Assembly (NCBI GenBank): GCA_016791085.1
Contig: JAEUNN010000747.1
Coordinates: forward strand, 1-7,771
Origin: Rhodocyclaceae bacterium
GTDB lineage: Bacteria > Pseudomonadota > Gammaproteobacteria > Burkholderiales > Rhodocyclaceae
Direction: 5' to 3'
DNA: 7,771 nucleotides
Part shown: positions 6,079 through 7,771 of the stretch, one piece after another
Layout: each line of letters starts with the position of its first letter
How positions within the stretch are numbered: position 1 is the stretch's first letter
Translations under genes and position numbers: made by a program
The notes under the pieces: generated by a model
Seen by the model: only the letters and a program-made list of their open reading frames with translations
Told to the model about the DNA's origin: nothing
Database searches by the model: none

Positions 6079-7563
6079 ATGAGCGAAGTTTTGACCGTCG
6101 CCACCGGGCTGGCCGCCGCCAGCACTCCGGATTCGTTGCTGCATGTTGCGGCTCACCACCTGCTTGCGCCCTATGAACTTGGGCACCGCGAAATCGATCG
6201 CGTGTTCGGCGTGCTGGCCGGCCACAGCATCGACTACGCGGACCTGTATTTCCAGTACCAGCGTTCCGAGGGCTGGAGCCTGGAAGAAGGCATCGTGAAG
6301 GCCGGCAGTTTCAATATCGAACAAGGCGTAGGTGTGCGTGCGATACGTGGCGAACGCACTGCCTTCGCGTATTCGGACGAAATCAGCATGCCGGCGCTGG
6401 AAAGCGCGGCACGTGCGACACGCGCCATCGCCGCACAAGGCCAGGCTGTCGCGGCTGCCATAACGCCGGTGCCGGCTCCGCGCGCGCTGTACGAGGCGCG
6501 CGACCCGCTCGCATCGCTCGATGACGTCGAAAAAGTGCGCCTGCTCGAGCGCCTGGAAGCGTACGCGCGGGCGGCCGATACGCGTGTCGTTGAAGTCATG
6601 GCGCATATCGCGGGCGTGTACGAAGTCATTTTGATCGCTCGCGCGGATGGTCACCTCGCTGCGGATGTCCGGCCGCTGGTGCGCGTATCGGTCACCGTCA
6701 TAATGGGAGCGGCCGGCCGGCGTGAGCAAGGATCGTCCGGCGGTGGCGGGCGTTACGATTACAGCTACTTCACGGACGACCTGCTCAAGGAATACGCCCA
6801 GCGTGCGGTTCACCAGGCATCGGTAAATCTGGCCGCGCGCCCTGCGCCTGCCGGCCCCATGACGGTCGTGCTCGGCTCTGGCTGGCCGGGCATATTGCTG
6901 CACGAAGCAATAGGGCACGGACTTGAAGGCGACTTCAACCGCAAAGGAAGCTCGGCGTTTTCGGGCCGCATCGGCACGCGTGTTGCCGCCAAAGGCGTCA
7001 CCGTCGTGGACGACGGCACCATACCGCAGCGGCGCGGCTCACTGACCATAGACGACGAAGGCACGCCCACCCAGCGCACCGTGCTGATAGAAGACGGCAT
7101 ATTGCGCGGCTACATGCAGGACCGCATGAACGCGCGCTTGATGGGCGTCGCACCAACCGGGAACGGGCGCCGAGAGTCCTTCGCCCATACCCCGATGCCG
7201 CGCATGACCAATACGCTCATGCTGGGCGGTGAGCGTGAGCCCGAGGAAATCATCGCCTCGGTCAAGAAGGGGCTGTATGCGGCCAACTTTGGCGGTGGCC
7301 AGGTCGATATCACGAGCGGAAAATTCGTGTTTTCCGCGGCCGAGGCCTATCTGATCGAAAACGGCAAGATCGGCGCCCCCGTGAAGGGCGCGACGCTGAT
7401 CGGCAATGGTCCGAACGTGCTGACCCGCGTGAGCATGATAGGCAACGACATGTGCCTCGATCCCGGCGTGGGAACCTGCGGCAAAGATGGCCAGAGCGTT
7501 CCGGTCGGCGTGGGCCAGCCCACCCTGCGTGTGGATGGCCTCACCGTAGGCGGCACGGCCTGA
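6079..7563 (+). CDS. tldD: Metalloprotease TldD
   Basis: The 494-residue protein is a full-length TldD (E. coli TldD is 481). The zinc-binding HExxxH motif is HEAIGH, with His275, Glu276 and His280, inside GWPGILLHEAIGHGLEGDFN. The third ligand is expected to be a C-terminal cysteine, most likely Cys467 in VGTCGKDGQSVPVGVGQPTL. Other family hallmarks are the N-terminal DYADLYFQ at 52-59, GVGVRAIRG at 83-91, RRGSLTIDDEGTPTQ at 318-332 and RMTNTLMLGG at 375-384. TldD pairs with PmbA/TldE to form a heterodimeric cytoplasmic protease that trims unfolded peptides, matures microcin B17 and processes CcdA in E. coli. No pmbA partner is in this window; it is usually elsewhere on the chromosome in related bacteria. 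The start is supported by GAGGG at 6064-6068; the first 20 residues are poorly constrained, so a slightly later start is conceivable. It closes the plus-strand operon. Confidence 0.95.
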   Translation: MSEVLTVATGLAAASTPDSLLHVAAHHLLAPYELGHREIDRVFGVLAGHSIDYADLYFQYQRSEGWSLEEGIVKAGSFNIEQGVGVRAIRGERTAFAYSDEISMPALESAARATRAIAAQGQAVAAAITPVPAPRALYEARDPLASLDDVEKVRLLERLEAYARAADTRVVEVMAHIAGVYEVILIARADGHLAADVRPLVRVSVTVIMGAAGRREQGSSGGGGRYDYSYFTDDLLKEYAQRAVHQASVNLAARPAPAGPMTVVLGSGWPGILLHEAIGHGLEGDFNRKGSSAFSGRIGTRVAAKGVTVVDDGTIPQRRGSLTIDDEGTPTQRTVLIEDGILRGYMQDRMNARLMGVAPTGNGRRESFAHTPMPRMTNTLMLGGEREPEEIIASVKKGLYAANFGGGQVDITSGKFVFSAAEAYLIENGKIGAPVKGATLIGNGPNVLTRVSMIGNDMCLDPGVGTCGKDGQSVPVGVGQPTLRVDGLTVGGTA

Positions 7564-7670
7564 CCCAAGGATAGCCTTGCGGCGCTTGCTCCCGTTCCAG
7601 GGCTGGGGTGGTTCGTGTGTCGCGCCGCACTGGCGGAAAGGGCCGGCACCGGCCGCGCACCCGGGTCCGT
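7564..7670 (+). other. Spacer between tldD and the rRNA promoter, no clear terminator
   Basis: About 107 bp follow the tldD stop. CAAGG (7566-7570) pairs with CCTTG (7575-7579) around ATAG directly after the stop, and a GC-rich palindrome GGCCGG/CCGGCC lies at 7641-7654. Neither is followed by a T-run, so I see no standard intrinsic terminator. Termination may be Rho-dependent, or operon transcripts may run into the rRNA promoter region. No gene is seen here. Confidence 0.4.
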
Positions 7671-7683
7671 GAAAAGAAATTTG
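7671..7683 (+). promoter_or_regulatory. A-rich UP-like element of the rRNA promoter
   Basis: GAAAAGAAATTTG is a sharp A/T-rich patch in a GC-rich background. It lies roughly 45-57 bases before the predicted transcription start, where the RNA polymerase alpha subunit contacts UP elements of strong rRNA promoters. Position and composition are seen; function is inferred. Confidence 0.5.
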
Positions 7684-7692
7684 CGGCGAGGG

Positions 7693-7721
7693 TTTACAAA
7701 TCCAAAAACACTGCCTATAAT
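7693..7721 (+). promoter_or_regulatory. Strong sigma70 promoter of an rRNA operon
   Basis: TTTACA (7693-7698, five of six matches to TTGACA) and a perfect TATAAT (7716-7721) are separated by the ideal 17 bases. Transcription should begin near 7728. The promoter sits downstream of tldD with no protein gene after it, and the sequence that follows has the boxB/boxA layout of an rRNA leader, so it most likely drives an rrn operon starting with 16S rRNA just beyond the window. Confidence 0.88.
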
Positions 7722-7731
7722 CTCGTTTCTC

Positions 7732-7771
7732 TGCTGCTGATGCAGCAACGATCTTTAAAAAGCAAACAGCC
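7732..7771 (+). ncRNA. rRNA operon leader with boxB hairpin and boxA antitermination site (runs off right edge)
   Basis: TGCTGC (7732-7737) and GCAGCA (7742-7747) form a 6-bp stem with the loop TGAT, matching a boxB-like hairpin. Directly after it, CGATCTTTAAAAA (7749-7761) corresponds to boxA (E. coli TGCTCTTTAACA). This arrangement recruits NusB/NusE and associated factors so that RNA polymerase reads through the long untranslated rRNA genes. The GATCTTTAAAAA form followed by an ACAGCC sequence is, from memory, typical of 16S leaders in betaproteobacteria. The mature 16S 5' end is not in the window. Confidence 0.8.

Noticed and set aside
5473..6918. A 481-codon minus-strand open frame antisense to the acyltransferase and tldD
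   Set aside because: It spans two well-supported plus-strand genes, has no recognisable domain and is explained by GC-biased third positions.
7641..7654. GGCCGGCACCGGCC as the tldD terminator
   Set aside because: No T-run follows; the next bases are GCGCACCCGGG.

Overview
The window looks like chromosomal DNA from a GC-rich betaproteobacterium. The reasons are the gene set (recQ, yhdP/TIGR02099, a Nit-type amidase, a FeeM-like acyltransferase, tldD), the strong G/C bias at third codon positions, and an rRNA-operon leader at the right edge whose boxA-like sequence has the form usual in Burkholderiales and relatives. I cannot name a genus.

Layout. Bases 1-120 hold the first 40 codons of recQ on the minus strand, running off the left edge. 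Bases 121-509 are a divergent intergenic region of 389 bp with no convincing gene but with three clear inverted repeats, one followed by a T-run and one abutting the ribosome binding site of the next gene. From 510 to 7563 four genes run on the plus strand: yhdP (510-4400), a carbon-nitrogen hydrolase (4397-5224), a FeeM/AHL-synthase-like N-acyltransferase (5221-6012) and tldD (6079-7563). The first three are joined by two ATGA stop/start overlaps, so they are very probably co-transcribed and translationally coupled. tldD follows after 66 bp. The last part, about 7670-7771, carries an excellent sigma70 promoter with an A-rich upstream element, then a boxB-like hairpin and a boxA-like sequence. 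This is the start of an rRNA operon whose 16S gene should lie just outside the window.

Function. yhdP, nit and tldD are a conserved neighbourhood in beta- and gammaproteobacteria: a periplasm-spanning AsmA-like lipid transport protein, a metabolite-repair or housekeeping amidase, and a zinc peptidase. The unusual member is the acyltransferase between nit and tldD. By its motifs it belongs to the superfamily that makes N-acyl amino acids or acyl-homoserine lactones from acyl-ACP. Its substrate here is unknown, and it is the best candidate for undescribed biology: an acyl-amide-forming enzyme coupled to an amidase and to an envelope lipid transporter. I saw no mobile elements, CRISPR arrays, tRNAs or broken genes.
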